This document shows positions 46,306 through 59,335 of a stretch of 64,000 nt of DNA, in pieces (positions within the stretch are counted from its first letter, which is position 1; each line of letters starts with the position of its first letter). Made by a program: the position numbers and the translations under genes. The notes below the pieces were generated by a model that was given only the letters and a program-made list of their open reading frames with translations, did not search any database and was not told the DNA's origin. This DNA is from Delphinapterus leucas (taxonomy: Eukaryota; Chordata; Mammalia; Artiodactyla; Monodontidae), in NCBI RefSeq assembly GCF_002288925.2, contig NW_022098069.1, positions 72,407,660 to 72,471,659 on the forward strand, written 5' to 3'.

Positions 46306-46523
46306 ATACATAACTGACAAATATAGGGAAGTGGTGATGTAAAGTGTTTTGATTGGGGGAGGGTCTTTTGCTAAATACCAACTTGTAGATAGGAAGCATG
46401 TCAAGAAGAATGGGATTTATGGAACAAATATAAATGCAGAACAGGAATTAGGAAGGATGGAAATCAAGGCTAAGGTGAACACATCCACAGAGCACTCACA
46501 GGATAATCTCGAACAGGCCAAGT
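46306..46523. other. flank, unassigned
   Basis: Nothing recognised. Confidence 0.4.
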
Positions 46524-46534
46524 TGCCTGCTGAC

Positions 46535-49500
46535 TTTTTTTTTTTTAACATCTTTATTGGAGTATAATTGCTTTACAATGGTGTGTTAGTTTCTGCTTTA
46601 TAACAAAGTGAATCAGTTATACATATACATATGTCCCCTTACCTCTTCCCTCTTGCATCTCCCTCCCTCCCACCCTCCCTATCCCACCCCTCTAGGTGGT
46701 CACAAAGCACCTAGCTGATCTCCCTGTGCTATGCAGCTGCTTCCCACTAGCTATCTATTTTACATTTGGTAGTGTATATGTGTACATGCCACTCTCTCAC
46801 TTTGTCCCAGCTTACCCTTCCCCCTCCCCGCATCCTCAAGTCCATTCTCTAGTAGGTCTGCATCTTTATTCCCATCTTGCCCCTAGGTTCTTCATGACAA
46901 TTTTTTAAATTAGATTCCATATATATGTTGGCATACGGTATTTGTTTTTCTCTTTCTGTTTAATTCACTCTGTATGACAGTCTCTAGGTCCATCCACCTC
47001 ACTACAAAAACTCATTTTCGTTCCTTTTTATGGCTGAGTAATATTCCATTGTATATATGTGCCACATTATCTTTATCCATTCATCTGTTGATGGACCCTT
47101 CAGTTGCTTCCATGTCCTGGTTATTATAAATAGAGCTGCAAGGTACATTTTGAAACATGACTCCTTTTGAATTATGGTTTTCTCAGGGTATATGCCCAGT
47201 AGTGGGATTGCTGGGTCGTATGGTAGTTCTATTTTTAGTTTTTTAAGGAACCTCCATACTGTTCTCCATAGTGGCTGTATCAATTTACGTTCCCACCAAC
47301 AGTGCAAGAGGGTTCCCTTTTCTCCACACCCTCTCCAGCATTTATTGTTTGTAGATTTTTTGATGATGGCAATTCTGATGGTGTGAGATGATATCTGATT
47401 GTAGTTTTGATTTGCATTTCTCTAATGATTAATGATGTTGAGCATTCTTTCATGTGTCTGTTAGCAATCTGGATATCTTCTTTTGAGAAATGTCTATTTA
47501 GGTCTTCTGCCCATTTTTGGATTAGGTTGTTTGTTTTTTTAACATTGAGCAGTATGAGCTGCTTGTAAATTTTGGAGATTAATCCTTTGTCAGTTGCTTC
47601 ATTTGAAAATATTTTCTCCCATTCTGAGGGTTGTCTATTTCTCTTCTTTATGGTTTCCTTTGCTGTGCAAAAGCTTTTAAGTATCATTAGGTCCCATTTG
47701 TTTATTTTTGTTTTTAGTTCCATTTCTCTAGGAGGTGGGTCAAAAAGGATCTTGCTGTGATTTATGTCATAGAGTGTTCTGCCTATGGTTTCCTCTATGA
47801 GTTTGATACTGTTTGGCCTTACATTTAGGTCTTTAATCCATTTTGAGTTTATTTTTGTGTATGGTTTTAGGGAGTGTTCTAATTTCATTCTTTTACATGT
47901 AGCTATCTAGTTTTCCCAGCACCACTTAATGAAGAGGCTGTCTTTTCTCCACTGTATATTCTTGCCTGCTTTATCAAAGATAAGGTGACCATAGGTACGT
48001 GGGTTTATTTTTGGGCTTTCTATCCTGTTCCGTTGATCTATATTTCTGTTTCTGTGCCAGTACCATACTGTCTTGATTACTGTAGCTCTGTAGTATAGTC
48101 TGAAGTCAGGGAGCCTGATTCCTCCAGCTCCGTTTTTCTTTGTCAAGATTGCTTTGGCTATTTGGGGTCTTTTGTGTTTCCATACAAATTGTGAAATATT
48201 TTGCTCTAGTTCTGTGAAAAATGCCAGTGGTAGCTTGATAGGGATTGCATTGAATCTGTAGATTGCTTTGGGTAGTACAGTCATTTTCACAATGTTGATT
48301 CTTCCAATCCAAGAACACGGTATATCTCTCCATCTATTTGTATCACTTTAATTTCTTTCATTAGTGTCTTATAATTACCTGCATACAGGTCTTTTGTCTC
48401 CTTAGGTAGGTTTATTCCTAGATATTTTATTCTTTTTGTTGCAATGGTAAATGGGAGTGTTTTCTTAATTTCACTTTCACATTTTTCATCATTAGTGTAT
48501 AGGAATGCAAGAGATTTCTGTGTATTAATTTTGTATCCTGCTACTTTACCAAATTCATTGATTAGCTCTAGTAGTTTCCTGGTAGCATCTTTAGGATTCT
48601 CTATGTATAGTATCATGTCATCTGCAAACAGTGACAGCTTTACTTCTTCTTTTCCGATTTGGATTCCTTTTATTTCCTTTTCTTCTCTGATTGCTGTGGC
48701 TAAAACTTCCAAAACTATGTTGAATAACAGTGGTGAGAGTGGACAACCTTGTCTTGTTCCTGATCTTAGTGGAAATGGTTTCAGTTTTTCACCATTGAAG
48801 ACGATGATGGCTGTGGGTTTGTCATATATGGCGTTTATTATATGGAGGAAAGTTCCCTCTATGCCTACTTTCTGGAGGGCTTTTTATCATAAATGGCTGT
48901 TGAATTTTGTTGAAAGCTTTCTGTGCATCTATTGAGATGATCATATAGTTTTGCTCCTTCAATTTGTTAATATAGTGCATCATGATTGATTTGCATATAT
49001 TGAAGAAGGCTTGCATTCCTGGGATAAACCCCACGTGATCATAGTGTATGATCTTTTTAATGTGGTGTTGTATTCGGTTTGCTATTATTTTGTTGATGCG
49101 TTTTGCATCTATGTTCATCAGTGATATTGGCCTGTAGTTTTCTTTCTTTGTGACATCTTTGTCTGGTTTTGGTATCAGAATGATGGTGGCCTCGTAGAAT
49201 GAGTTTGGGAGTGTTCCTCCCTCTGCTATATTTTGGAAGAGTTTGAGAAGGATAGGTGTTAGCTCTTCTCTAAATGTTTGATAGAATTTCCCTGTGAAGC
49301 CATCTGGTCCTGGGCTTTTGTTTGTTGGAAGATTTTTAATCACAGTTTCAATTTCAGTGCTTGTGATTGGTCTGTTCATATTTTCTATTTATTTCTGGTT
49401 CATTCTCGGAAGGTTGTGCATTTCTAAGAATTTGTCCATTTCTTTCAAGTTGCCCATTTTATTGGCATAGAGTTGCTTGTAGTAATCTCTCATGATCCTT

Positions 49501-50745
49501 TGTATTTCTGCAGTGTCAGTTGTTACTTCTACTTTTTCATTTCTAATTCTATTGATTTGCATCTTCTCCATTTTTTTCTTGATAAGTCTGTCTAATGGTT
49601 TATCAATTTTATCTCCTCAAAGAACCAGCTTTTAGTTTTACTGATCTTTGCTATCATTTCCTTCATTTCTTTTTCATTTATTTCTGATCTGATATTTATG
49701 AATTCTTTCCTTCTGCTAACTTTGGGGTTTTTGTTCTTCTTTCTCTAACTGCTTTAGGTGTAAGGTTAGGTTGTTTATTTGAGATGTTTCTTGTTTCTTA
49801 TGGTAGGACTGTATTGGTATAAACTTCCCTCTAGAACTGCTTTTACTGCATCCCATAGGTTTTGGGTCATCGTGTTTTCACTGTCATTTGTTTCTAGGTA
49901 TTTTTTGATTTCCTCTTTGATTTCCTCATCATCTCTTTGTTATTAAGTAGTGTGTTGTTTAGCCTCCATGTGGCTGTATTTCTTACAGATTTTTTCCTGT
50001 AATTGATATCTAGTCTCATAGCATTGTGGTTGGAAAAGATACTTGATATGATTTCAATTTTTTTAAATTTACCAAGGTTTGATTTGTGACCCAAGATATG
50101 ATGTACCCTGGAGAATGTTCCATAAGCACTTGAGAAGAATGTGTATTCTGTTGTTTTTGGATGAAATATCCATAAATATCAATTAAGCCCATTTTGTTTA
50201 ATGTATCATTTAAAGCTTGTGTTTCCTTATTTATTTTCAATTTGGGTGATCTGTCCATTGGTGAAAGGGGGGGGGGGGTTAAAGTCCCCTACTATGATTG
50301 TGTTCCTGTTGATTTCTCCTTTTATAGCTGTTAGTATTTGCCTTATGTATTGACATGCTCCTATGTTGGGTGCATAAATATTTATAATTGTTATATCTTC
50401 TTTTTCGATTGATCCATTGATCATTATGTAGTGTCCTTCTTTGTCTCTTGTAACAGTCTTTGTTTTAAAGTCTATTTTATCTGATATGAGAATTGCTATT
50501 TCCAGTTTCTTTTGATTTCCATTTGCATGGAATATCTTTTTCTGTCTCCTCACTTTCAGTCTGTATGTCCCTAGGTCTGAAGTGGTTCTCTTGTAGACAG
50601 CATATATATGGGTCTTGTTTTTGTATCCATTCAGCAAGCCTGTGTCTTTTGGTTGGAGCATTTAATCCATTTACATTTAAGGTAATTATCGATATGTATG
50701 TTCCTATTATCATTTTCTTAATTGTTTTGGGTTTATTATTGTAGG
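46535..50745 (-). mobile_element. L1 retrotransposon L1-D, 5'-truncated just upstream of ORF2
   Basis: A 4.2-kb minus-strand L1 has poly-T at 46535, a 3' UTR of the L1-B type, and ORF2 spanning almost its full length. Truncation falls a few tens of bases 5' of the ORF2 start. An 11-bp target-site duplication 'tgcctgctgac' flanks it (46524-46534, 50746-50756). Frameshifts and stops make it inactive. Confidence 0.97.
46910..50713 (-). pseudogene. L1-D ORF2 (endonuclease-reverse transcriptase), near full span, frameshifted
   Basis: ORF2 starts at 50713 with MIIGTYISIITLNVNGLNAPTK. The endonuclease residues are readable: N in LNVNG, E in CLQENH and D in GDFN. The downstream SDH motif has become SNH (IFSNHNAM), losing a catalytic aspartate. 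A C-run (plus-strand G-run near 50270) shifts the frame after GDFN. The RT has motif A as [10 protein letters not shown] and motif B in the usual place. Motif C is the intact FADDMILY, in the frame at 48287-48712. The C-terminal region follows at 47280-47888 ([15 protein letters not shown]) and 47002-47307. It is broken into at least eight frames. Confidence 0.95.
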
Positions 50746-50756
50746 TGCCTGCTGAC

Positions 50757-52789
50757 CTTTAATCTATTGAATTCATCTGGACTCATGTGATTTTTGTTGA
50801 CCAGCTCTGTGTATGCAGGTCTATGAAATCCTTCTCTGAGTAAGGCCTTACAATATTTGTTGTTACTCTGCAAATTTATTCATACTTTCCATGTAAACTT
50901 AAATTGTACATGGTATCAGGAAAAGAGATGTCTCCATTCCACTAGAGAGTTGATTATTTTCCAATTTTAAGGAATAAAGTGGTCTTGTCTGAAAAATTTT
51001 AAGGTGTAGAATTATGTCTTCATTGTTAATACTATCAGATGATTTTGATCATTAGCTATGATCATTGATTTACACAGCAGTTTGCCTCTAGAAGTAACTC
51101 TAAAAGTGAAATCCCAGTGGAACACTGACTTGTCTTAATACAATATATGTGCCCAATGGAATGTAAACATTTCCAGGCTGAAAAAGGACTTAACTTAGAT
51201 AATGAGTGTTCACGTGCTCACACACACATCCTCTCCCACACATACATACCATCACATACTGCAAGAAGCTCTCAGAAATTTTAACATCCTACATTATTGG
51301 CACATTTCCAGTGAATTAAAAAAAAAAGCAGCAAAATTCCTAGATGATGACACAGTTTCCCAAATCATTTCCCAGCTTTTCCCTGAGCCACTAGTTCTTA
51401 AAACATGAAAGAAGAGAGGGCACTTTTCATTTGAAAAAATGATCTATAAAGTTCATATGGGAGGGAGAGAGCATTTGCCAAAGTGATTAAGTCCATGTGT
51501 GAAAGACTAAGTGAAACCTTCAGGCATTCTGTCGCACGTTATTTTCACTTTTCTTCAATTTACACAGCCATGTGGGTGGTCACATGTCTATTTGTTTTGT
51601 TTGTTTTTCAACAAGTGAAACTAGAGGTTGAGAAGTGGAGGTTAGAGGGGCACGTTTTTTAACTCATAGAAGTCATGGTTTTATTATTTTCAGATTAAGT
51701 CGATGTGCAATTGAACAAGTTCTCTCATTAGCTGAACCCAGAAACAGATGGCAGTTGTGCTTATGAGGTTACTTCGTGCAGCTCATGTATTTGAGTACAT
51801 TTTTATCTTTCCTTTTTCTTACACAACGTTACACCCTCCACTTACACAGCTGGCATCCTAAGACAAAGAGAGTGAGAATATCAATCTTTATATAAGAATT
51901 TCATAGAGAGAAAAAAACAGAGTCCTTATCATGTTGATGCTACAGTTGTTGCTTCTAAAGAGCATTCACATAATTTTCTTAATTTATATAATTTAAGAAA
52001 CTTAAATATTACATTGGATACCATGATTAGTCTTACATATTAAGTGTGGTTAGCAATGAACAATTTGAAAAATAAAATTTTGAGAAGTCATTCCCTCTTT
52101 AATACACTCTGTTAAATATCTATCATGTAAACAGTCCTATCATGTAAAGGAAACTGGCCTAAGAAATCTGCACTTGTAGCAAAATGTACGAAAAATTACT
52201 AATAAATTAGTATTCAGTGACAGTATGCTTCTCATTTTAAATATCACTTTTTGATAGATTTTTACATGACTTTAATAATTCATTCTGGCAAGGAATTTCA
52301 ACCAAGGATTTCTACTATTTCACTCAGCTTAGTTTCACTTTTATATCTATGTAAAAAGGAATAAAGTGGAGTAAAGGAAACAATCCAAAAATAAAAGCCT
52401 GACATCTCACAGTGTAAAAATGGTGGCATATGATTTATCTAAATGAATTTTTTCCTTTTCAGATATCTGATTTTTTTTGACCCTAGTGAGTTTATCATAA
52501 CTTCTCTGTTCAAGGAACAATATCATGATCATTCCGGCAACAGCCCTCTTTTGTTTTGTTTTGTTATTTTTCTCCTTCATTTTTCATCACAATGTTCACC
52601 TCCCCCTATTCCATATACACCATATCTTTTAATGTGCTTTATCTGCATACTTGCATATTCATGTACCCTCTCAAAAATGTAGGTTTCCTGGGTGTGGGAG
52701 TGTATTTTAATGTATACAGATGGTACTTTGCTATAGTAATTATACTGGCTTTTAAATTTTTACTCAAAAATCAATTTTGAACATCAACA
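50757..52789. other. apparently unique sequence, no gene recognised
   Basis: About 2 kb with no repeat or gene I can name. A CA-rich patch lies at 51215-51260. Small frames at 51202-51408 and 52443-52780 have no recognised domain. Confidence 0.45.
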
Positions 52790-53815
52790 CAAGTTTCTGT
52801 AGATATTTACATATCAATTGTTTTTACTGGCTGATAACACTTTGTATATATTTACACTGTATTTAATCTATGTGTTCCATAATGATGAACACCTGGGTCA
52901 TCACCAACTCCTCAACAACCACAAAAATACTCCCCTACTTCCTTCATGCTTCTGACTTTATGGACCTATGCAAGAAATTCCCTGGAATATATGTTTAGGA
53001 TTTCCATATAAATGCATAATTTCATTAAGCTCTATTAACTGCTCTCCAGAATAACTGTATTGTTTTGGTCTCCTACAAGCAGATCATGAGGCTTCCTGTT
53101 TCCACACATCTACACATTCACTTCGAACTACCTGACATAGCTGCCAATCTGATGAATTAAAGCTAGCAAAAAACCTTCTTTTTCCCTTCTCTGTTTATTA
53201 GTGAGATTGATAATCATCCTTTTTATGATCATTAGCCTACTTATATATTTCTCTTCTGTGAATTGTCCATCCATACACTTCAACTATTTTTTTATAGGCA
53301 TTTCTTGTCTTTTTTCTTGATTTGCAGGAGTTTCCTCTGCTTTCCAGATATTAAAACTATACTCATTTGAAATATTCCTTAATTCCATCATCTATGTCTT
53401 TGAACATACATTTAATGTGGGCACATCCATCAGTTTCCTTTTGATTTATGGCTAGAACATTTATCTTAAAAAGTCTTTCCCCACTTCATGGTTACAGACA
53501 TTCTCCCGTCTGTGTATGTGTGTGTGCGTATGTGTGTGTGCGTGAATACTCATACACATATGTATTTCATTGTATTATTTTTCTATTTAAGGCTTAGCTA
53601 TTTGGATTCCACTTTTGTATAAGCTTTTTATTACTTATTTTTTTATTTAGTAGGCCATTTTTCCCAAGACAATCACACAACTCAGCTTTGCTCATTGATT
53701 TGTGATGCTATCTTTGTCATAGATCAATTTTTCCTATACATATGACTCAACACATCAACTCTGTAATATTTTCCTTTCATCTATTTACATGTTTTTATTT
53801 TTATGCCCACATTTT
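52790..53815 (-). mobile_element. ancient L1M ORF2 end and downstream part
   Basis: Antisense L1M text includes 'ctccagaataactgtattgt', 'gcttcctgtttccacacatc', 'ttattagtgagattgataat', 'tatatttctcttctgtgaat', 'ttgatttgcaggagtttcct' and 'ggccatttttcccaagacaa'. Very diverged, with no usable frame. A GT microsatellite is embedded. Confidence 0.7.
53511..53545. repeat. GT/GTGC dinucleotide repeat
   Basis: 'gtgtatgtgtgtgtgcgtat' followed by 'gtgtgtgtgcgtg'. Confidence 0.85.
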
Positions 53816-54100
53816 TATTTTTTATTGAAGTAAAACAAATGTGAAAGGTACACAAAACATGACAGTACAGCTAAATGAGTAAAACTGATTAAGAAATGAA
53901 ATATTACTAGCACCCTTCCAGTCTATATACCATTCCACCTGCCCAAAGATAATAACTCTCCTAAGCTTTAACACTATGATTATTTAGAAGTGTGTTAGTT
54001 AATTAGCAGATATATGGTAAGTTTTAGTAACTATTTATTTACAGAGTAATTCTACTATGGTAGAGAACATACTCTATGATTTCACACTTTTGAAATTTGT
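53816..54100 (-). mobile_element. possible L1M 3'-UTR-like fragment
   Basis: 'tattgaagtaaaacaaatgt' and 'ccagtctatataccattcca' resemble antisense L1M 3' UTR sequence. Confidence 0.4.
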
Positions 54101-54990
54101 TGACACATACTTTATTCTACAGCCTAAGGTCAATTGTTATAAATGTTTCACGTATACTTTAAGATAATGTCTTCTGTTTTTTATTGCTCTTCTTGCTCAA
54201 TATTCTACATGCTTAATGATTTTTTTTGTTTATTCCATCAATTTTCAGAGGTGTATTAAGATTTCCCACTAAATGTATGGCATTCATTTTTCATCTCAAA
54301 ATCACCTAATTTTTATATATTGAGAATATTTTATTATATAAATATATATTTTGAATTTATATATCTTCCTGGTAAATTGACTTTTTATCATTATAAAATC
54401 ATTAATCACTATGAAATATTCATCTTACTGCTAATTTTGGCTTAAATCTTCTATCTTATCATTTGCTTTCTATTTGCCCTTCCTGTCCTGTGTTTGCTTT
54501 TTCTCTCTTTTCAGAGTTTATTTTCGATTGAATGTCTATCTCAGATAGAATTATTCTATTAATCTCAGATTTCTTGTATGGTGACTCTAGAAATTACAAT
54601 ATGCACCCATGCATGCACTCCCAGTTAAATATCCTTGACTACTAAAATTATTACCTTATTTTCTCCAGGAAAATGCAAGGATCTTCGAATGTCTTTTCTT
54701 TATTCCTGTCCTTCTCATACTGACTTATGTCCTAGTATAGTACTTACGCACTTGTGTTTAATTATATACATATTTTAAACCCACACATCATTATTAGCGC
54801 TTTTAGTCAAAATATATTTAGATTTATCCTTATATTTTCCTTTATTGTGGTTTATCATTACTTCTTAATATCTGAGATTCCAAGATTATTTGCCTTCTGA
54901 TAGAAGGAACACACTCTATTTTTTGTTTACTACATGTATTGATATAATAATGATGAATCCTCACATTTTCTGTTTGTTTATAAATATACT
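54101..54990 (-). mobile_element. ancient L1M endonuclease-domain and inter-ORF fragment
   Basis: Antisense L1 ORF2 5' part: 'aagatttcccactaaatgta', 'atatcttcctggtaaattga' and 'ctttttatcattataaaatc', then 'ggtgactctagaaattacaa' from the inter-ORF region. It is collinear with the neighbouring L1M pieces on the minus strand, although the RT core between them is missing. Confidence 0.65.
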
Positions 54991-55555
54991 TAGAGAAACC
55001 TGGAAGAACATCAGTTGCACTCTAAAAATCCAGATCACCTACAAAATAATAAGTTTTCTTGACCTCATGAGAGAGATAAGTCACACAGAACTCAAGAAGT
55101 ATTAATTCCACAGGCAGCAAATCCCTTTGAAAAGAGACAGAAAGCACAGACTGGAAAAGCATAGGAAGAAGAGCTGTTACCCATACAAATGGGTAAGGAA
55201 AAACAAGCTGAAATTTTAATTTATTACTAAAGGCTAGGTATAGGAAAGAATATAGAACCCCTGGCCACCCCAGACACAAGGTAAGGTCACACTTACAATC
55301 AACTATGCATGGATCTCTAGCTGGTATGCACATGAAAAGGGAAGACAGGGCATTAGAGAAACCCTTGCTTGTGGCAGGCAGAAGCATGCAGAAGGAGCAC
55401 GATCACTGCTATAGGAGTCACAAAGGATTACTTGCTCCTGCTTTAGCTCACTGCTTCCGGGGGGCAAAAGTCCCAAACTTCTGAGGGAGAAGCAGAAATT
55501 TTTGTCACTCCCACTGCATACTAAAGACACACTGCTGGAGGAAGTAAGAGAAATG
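54991..55555. other. unassigned, possibly an insertion in the L1M
   Basis: More GC-balanced than the flanks. The 121-aa minus-strand frame at 55022-55387 (starting MLLPATSKGFSNAL) shows no domain I recognise. Family unknown. Confidence 0.35.
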
Positions 55556-56740
55556 TGTCTTTATTTCATTTTAGAAGGATATGTTCAATGACCAAGTTGA
55601 CCATTGCACACTTCTTTTCACTGCTTTAAAAATATAATTCTGTGATTTTCTGGTTTCTGTTATTTCTGTTAGTCTTACTTTTGTTCCTTTGAAAATAATT
55701 TCTCTTTTAAACTTTAAAAATTGCATTGTTGCCTGGTTTCAATAGTTTTATTACAATGTTGAGATGTCATTTCCTCTGATTATCATGTTTGATAATTTGT
55801 GATTATCAAATTTGTGATCCTGCTTTCAAATTTGTGATCTATGACTTTTATCAGTTTTTTAAAAATTCTCAGACACTTTCTCTTCAAGTGTGTTCAAGAA
55901 GTTCATTTATTTCTGGGATCTCAATTACACATATGTTAGATCTTCTTGCTCTTCCTTTATCTCTTTTGGCTTATCTTTTGTGTTTTCCAAACTTTTGTCT
56001 CTACACAGTTTTTCTGAATAATTTCTTCTCTGGTGTTTTACAGTTTTACATTTGCTCTTCATCTATATCAAATTTGCCATTAACTTCATCCACTAAGTAC
56101 AAAATTTTGGTTATTATATTTTTTTCAATTCTATAATTTCTATGAATCCCTTAAAAAATAATGTCTAGTTCTCTGCCAAATGCTCTAATGCTAACATTTA
56201 TGACTGATTTTTTGTTTGTTTGTTTGTTAGATAATACATAAGAAAAACTTCTGAAGATAATTTGAAACACAGGATGATGATATCTTTCCCCAGAGAAAAC
56301 TTGTACATGTTTTCAGGATGGTACAGGCATTATCATTAGAGATTATTAATCTGATTAGAGATTAAGACTATTTGAAGTTGGGCCTCAGTATTTATGACAT
56401 CTGATCTATTTCCACTTCATCCTTACTTTTATGGCTTAGTCCATTTTTGTCCCCACCTAATTCCTGGGAGGTACCAGGCTTCCCTTCATAAAGTTGCAAA
56501 CTCCAATTTTTGTCCTTCTAGCTGCTTTAATATAGTAAAACTTTATTCCACTTTTCAGGCTCCAAGATACTTCTTCATGCATTGGTTTATGCCCCTACAT
56601 GAAAAACAGCACCAAATCTGTCTTACCTCTCTGAGCTTCCTTTTTCTACTGGATGTTGTCCCAATATTTTATTCTTTACCTTTCTTTACCTTTCAAATAT
56701 GTCTTTTTTTAATGTTTTGCCTACCTTTTCTAGTTGTACT
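55556..56740 (-). mobile_element. ancient L1M ORF1/5' region
   Basis: Antisense L1M sequence: 'gttcatttatttctgggatc', 'tcaattacacatatgttaga', 'ttcctttatctcttttggct' and 'tttttcaattctataatttc'. The 56390-56740 part is a weaker continuation. The 115- and 116-aa plus-strand frames are antisense to the old L1 and not genes. Confidence 0.6.
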
Positions 56741-56778
56741 CTGATGAAGATTAGCTCAAAAGACCTATTACCACATAC

Positions 56779-58484
56779 AGACTTTCCAAGATGGCAGAGG
56801 AGTAGGAGGACGTGGAGTTCGTCTCTCCCCACAAATGCATCAAAAACACATCTACGAATGGAACAGTTCTCACAGAGCACCTGCTGAACACTAGCAGAGG
56901 ACCTCGGACACCTAAAAGGACAAGAAAGATCCCCGTGTAACTGGGTGGGACAAAAGGAAGAAGAAGGGAAACGGAAGAGGAGAGGAATAAGGACAGGACT
57001 TGCACCTCTGTTGGAAAATTGAAGGTGAGGAGAGGTTCCGGCATCTGGGGAAGCCCTCCTCACCAGCAGGGAGATCAGCTGGGATAGAAGGGGAGCTTTG
57101 GGAGCTCGGAGGAGAGCCCTGAAACCAGTCTGTGGCAGGTAGGACAGAGTGAGACCTACATAGATGGTCCATGCCACAGCCCTGCATGCCCCAGCCTGAG
57201 ACAGGTGTCTGCCAGTGCATACAGGGGCTGGGTGCTGGAACGTGGGGTTTGGAGAACAGACTCGACGAGGGGACTGCTGTTGACTGTGAAGAGACAGCCT
57301 GAGGGGATGGGAGGGAGGAGCTCCGCAACCAGGAATGCTTGCGGAGGAAGCCCAGACTGCCACAGAGGCAAAGTGCCATTGCTGGATGATGCAAAAAGGG
57401 TGGGGCTGCCATTACAACATCGCTCTTCACGCGATGACCCCTGCTTCCACTGGCAATAGGGAGGGCTCCGGCTGTAGCCAGCAAGCGTGCCCCTACCATT
57501 ACCTCCTGCACCTCCTGCCCCCACTGGGCAACCCGCTCGCCCCATCACTTCCTGATGGGTTCTTGTGTTCCAATCACTACTGTCGACTCGCCTTCTTCCT
57601 GCCTGAGAGACTCCTGTGCTCTGGCAATCCCTGAAGCAGATTCCACTGGGAGGAACACATGCAGAGGTGGGACTGAAATTACAGCTAAGCCCCAGGGGCC
57701 ACGTGACTAAGGAGAGCTAAAGTCTCTCTTCACGGCTGTGCCAACTGCAGAGTTATAACCCCACTAACAGCTTCTTAAATTCAGCACCTGCAAAACATCC
57801 AAACGGACAAGTGCTTCTATAGGTGGGATGGGTCTGGCTTTAGCAGCTGTGGGCTGTACACATGGGGGTTGGGCCAGGCCAGAGTCTGAGCAGCCTCCAT
57901 AGCTCCCACAGCAGGTTCAGGTGCACAATCACTGCAGTCCTGGGACCTGACCTCAGCAGATCTGCACCAGTGGCCTGGTGAAAACAATGACTGAGAGTCA
58001 CCAGGGCCAACTGCCGGCATACCCACAGTTCAGGTGGGATCAAGAGCAGTGCCAACAACTGTTTACTTTGTGAGCCTGCACAGTGGGCAAAAGGGGACAC
58101 AACAGAGTACAGTCACAGGTGAACAGCTGCAGAGGAGGAATACTCAGTGGCTTCTCTCACAGTGGGAGTGCTCCAATTCAACCTGCCTCACACTGCAGAT
58201 CAGAAACACAGCTAAGAAACAGATCTGGGGGCCTCTACTCCAACAACCAAGGAGCAGACCCCAGCCCTGACAGGGCAGTGACAACCACAGAGCAAAGGCA
58301 AGGCCCCGCTCAATATCCAGGGAAGGCTCTGGTCACCACAACACCAGTCAAGCCCCTATCAAGGGGATAATGGCACTTGCCTCTGGACCAACCTCACTGA
58401 TCAGGGGGCAGACAGCAGAAGCAAGAAGAACTACAATCTTATAGCCTGAAGAAAGGAAACCACAAACACAGGAAGCTGGACAAA
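56779..58484 (+). promoter_or_regulatory. L1-E 5' UTR with decayed internal promoter
   Basis: It keeps the YY1-type motif near the start. GC content is above the flanks but CpGs are fewer than in L1-B, as expected after longer decay of methylated CpG. The many frames here on both strands (for example the 225-aa and 199-aa minus-strand ones at 56686-57511) reflect base composition and have no recognised domain. Confidence 0.75.
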
Positions 58485-59335
58485 ATGAGAAGACAAAGAA
58501 ATATGTTGCAGACAAATGAGCAAGATAGAAACCTACAAGAAAAACTAAATCAAGAGGAGATAGGCAGGGACTTCCTTGGTGGCGCAGTGTTAAGAATCCA
58601 CCTGTCAATGCAGGGGACATGGGTTCGATCCCTGGTATGGGAAGATACCACATGCCGTGGAGCAACTAAGCCCGTGCACCACAACTACTGAGCCTGCACT
58701 CTAGAGCCCATGAGCCACAACGACTGAGCCCATGTGCCACAACTACTGAAGCCCATGTGCCTAGAGCCTGTGCTCCACAACAAGGGAAGCCACCGCAGTG
58801 AGGAACCCGCACACCGCAATGAAGAGTAGCCCCTGCTCACCGTAACTAGAGAAAGGCCATGCGCGGCAATGAAGACCCAACACAGCCAAAAAATAAATAA
58901 CTTAAATAAATTAATTAAAAAAACAAGAGGAGATAGGAAATCTGCCTGAAAAAGAATTCAGAGTAATGATAGTAAAGATGATCCAAGATATCAGAAAAAG
59001 AATGGAGGCAAGGATTGAGAAGATACAAGAAATGTTTAACAAAGACCTAGAAGAACTAAAGAACAAACAAACAGAGATGAACAACACAACAACAGAAATG
59101 AAAAATACACTAGAAGGAATCAATAGCAGGATAACTGAGGCAGAAGAACAGATAAGTGAGCTGGAAGGCAGAATGACAGAAGTCATTGCCACAAAACAGA
59201 ATAAAGAAAAAATAATGAAAAGAAATGAGGACAGTCACAGAGACATCTGGGACAACATTAAATGCACCAACATTCGAATTACAGGGGTCCCAAGGAAGAA
59301 GAAGAGAAAGAGCCTGAGAAAATATTTGAAGAGTG
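58485..59335 (+). pseudogene. L1-E ORF1 remnant, split by a SINE and 3'-deleted
   Basis: It starts MRRQRNMLQTNEQDR, parallel to L1-B ORF1. It is interrupted at 58564 by a long-form SINE, then resumes NLPEKEFRVMIVKMIQDIRKRME after the duplicated target. The coiled coil is readable (EARIEKIQEMFNKDLEELK ... RITEAEEQISELE), as is the first RRM strand NIRITGVP. A shift in the GVPEEE region and a deletion at about 59333 remove the rest of the RRM and the C-terminal domain. Confidence 0.92.
58565..58923 (+). mobile_element. CHR-type SINE, long form, inserted in L1-E ORF1
   Basis: A complete long-form SINE with head 'gggacttccttggtggcgca', triplicated 'acaactactga'-like units, the body 'aacaagggaagccaccgcag' and an AATAA-rich tail. 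A perfect 14-bp target-site duplication 'caagaggagatagg' occurs at 58551-58564 and 58924-58937. It is younger than L1-E. Confidence 0.97.

Noticed and set aside
48444..48935. 163-aa plus-strand frame
   Set aside because: It is a shadow of the minus-strand L1-D ORF2 RT domain.
56686..57511. Long overlapping minus-strand frames (225 and 199 aa)
   Set aside because: They lie across the GC-rich L1-E 5' UTR, overlap each other in different frames and show no domain.
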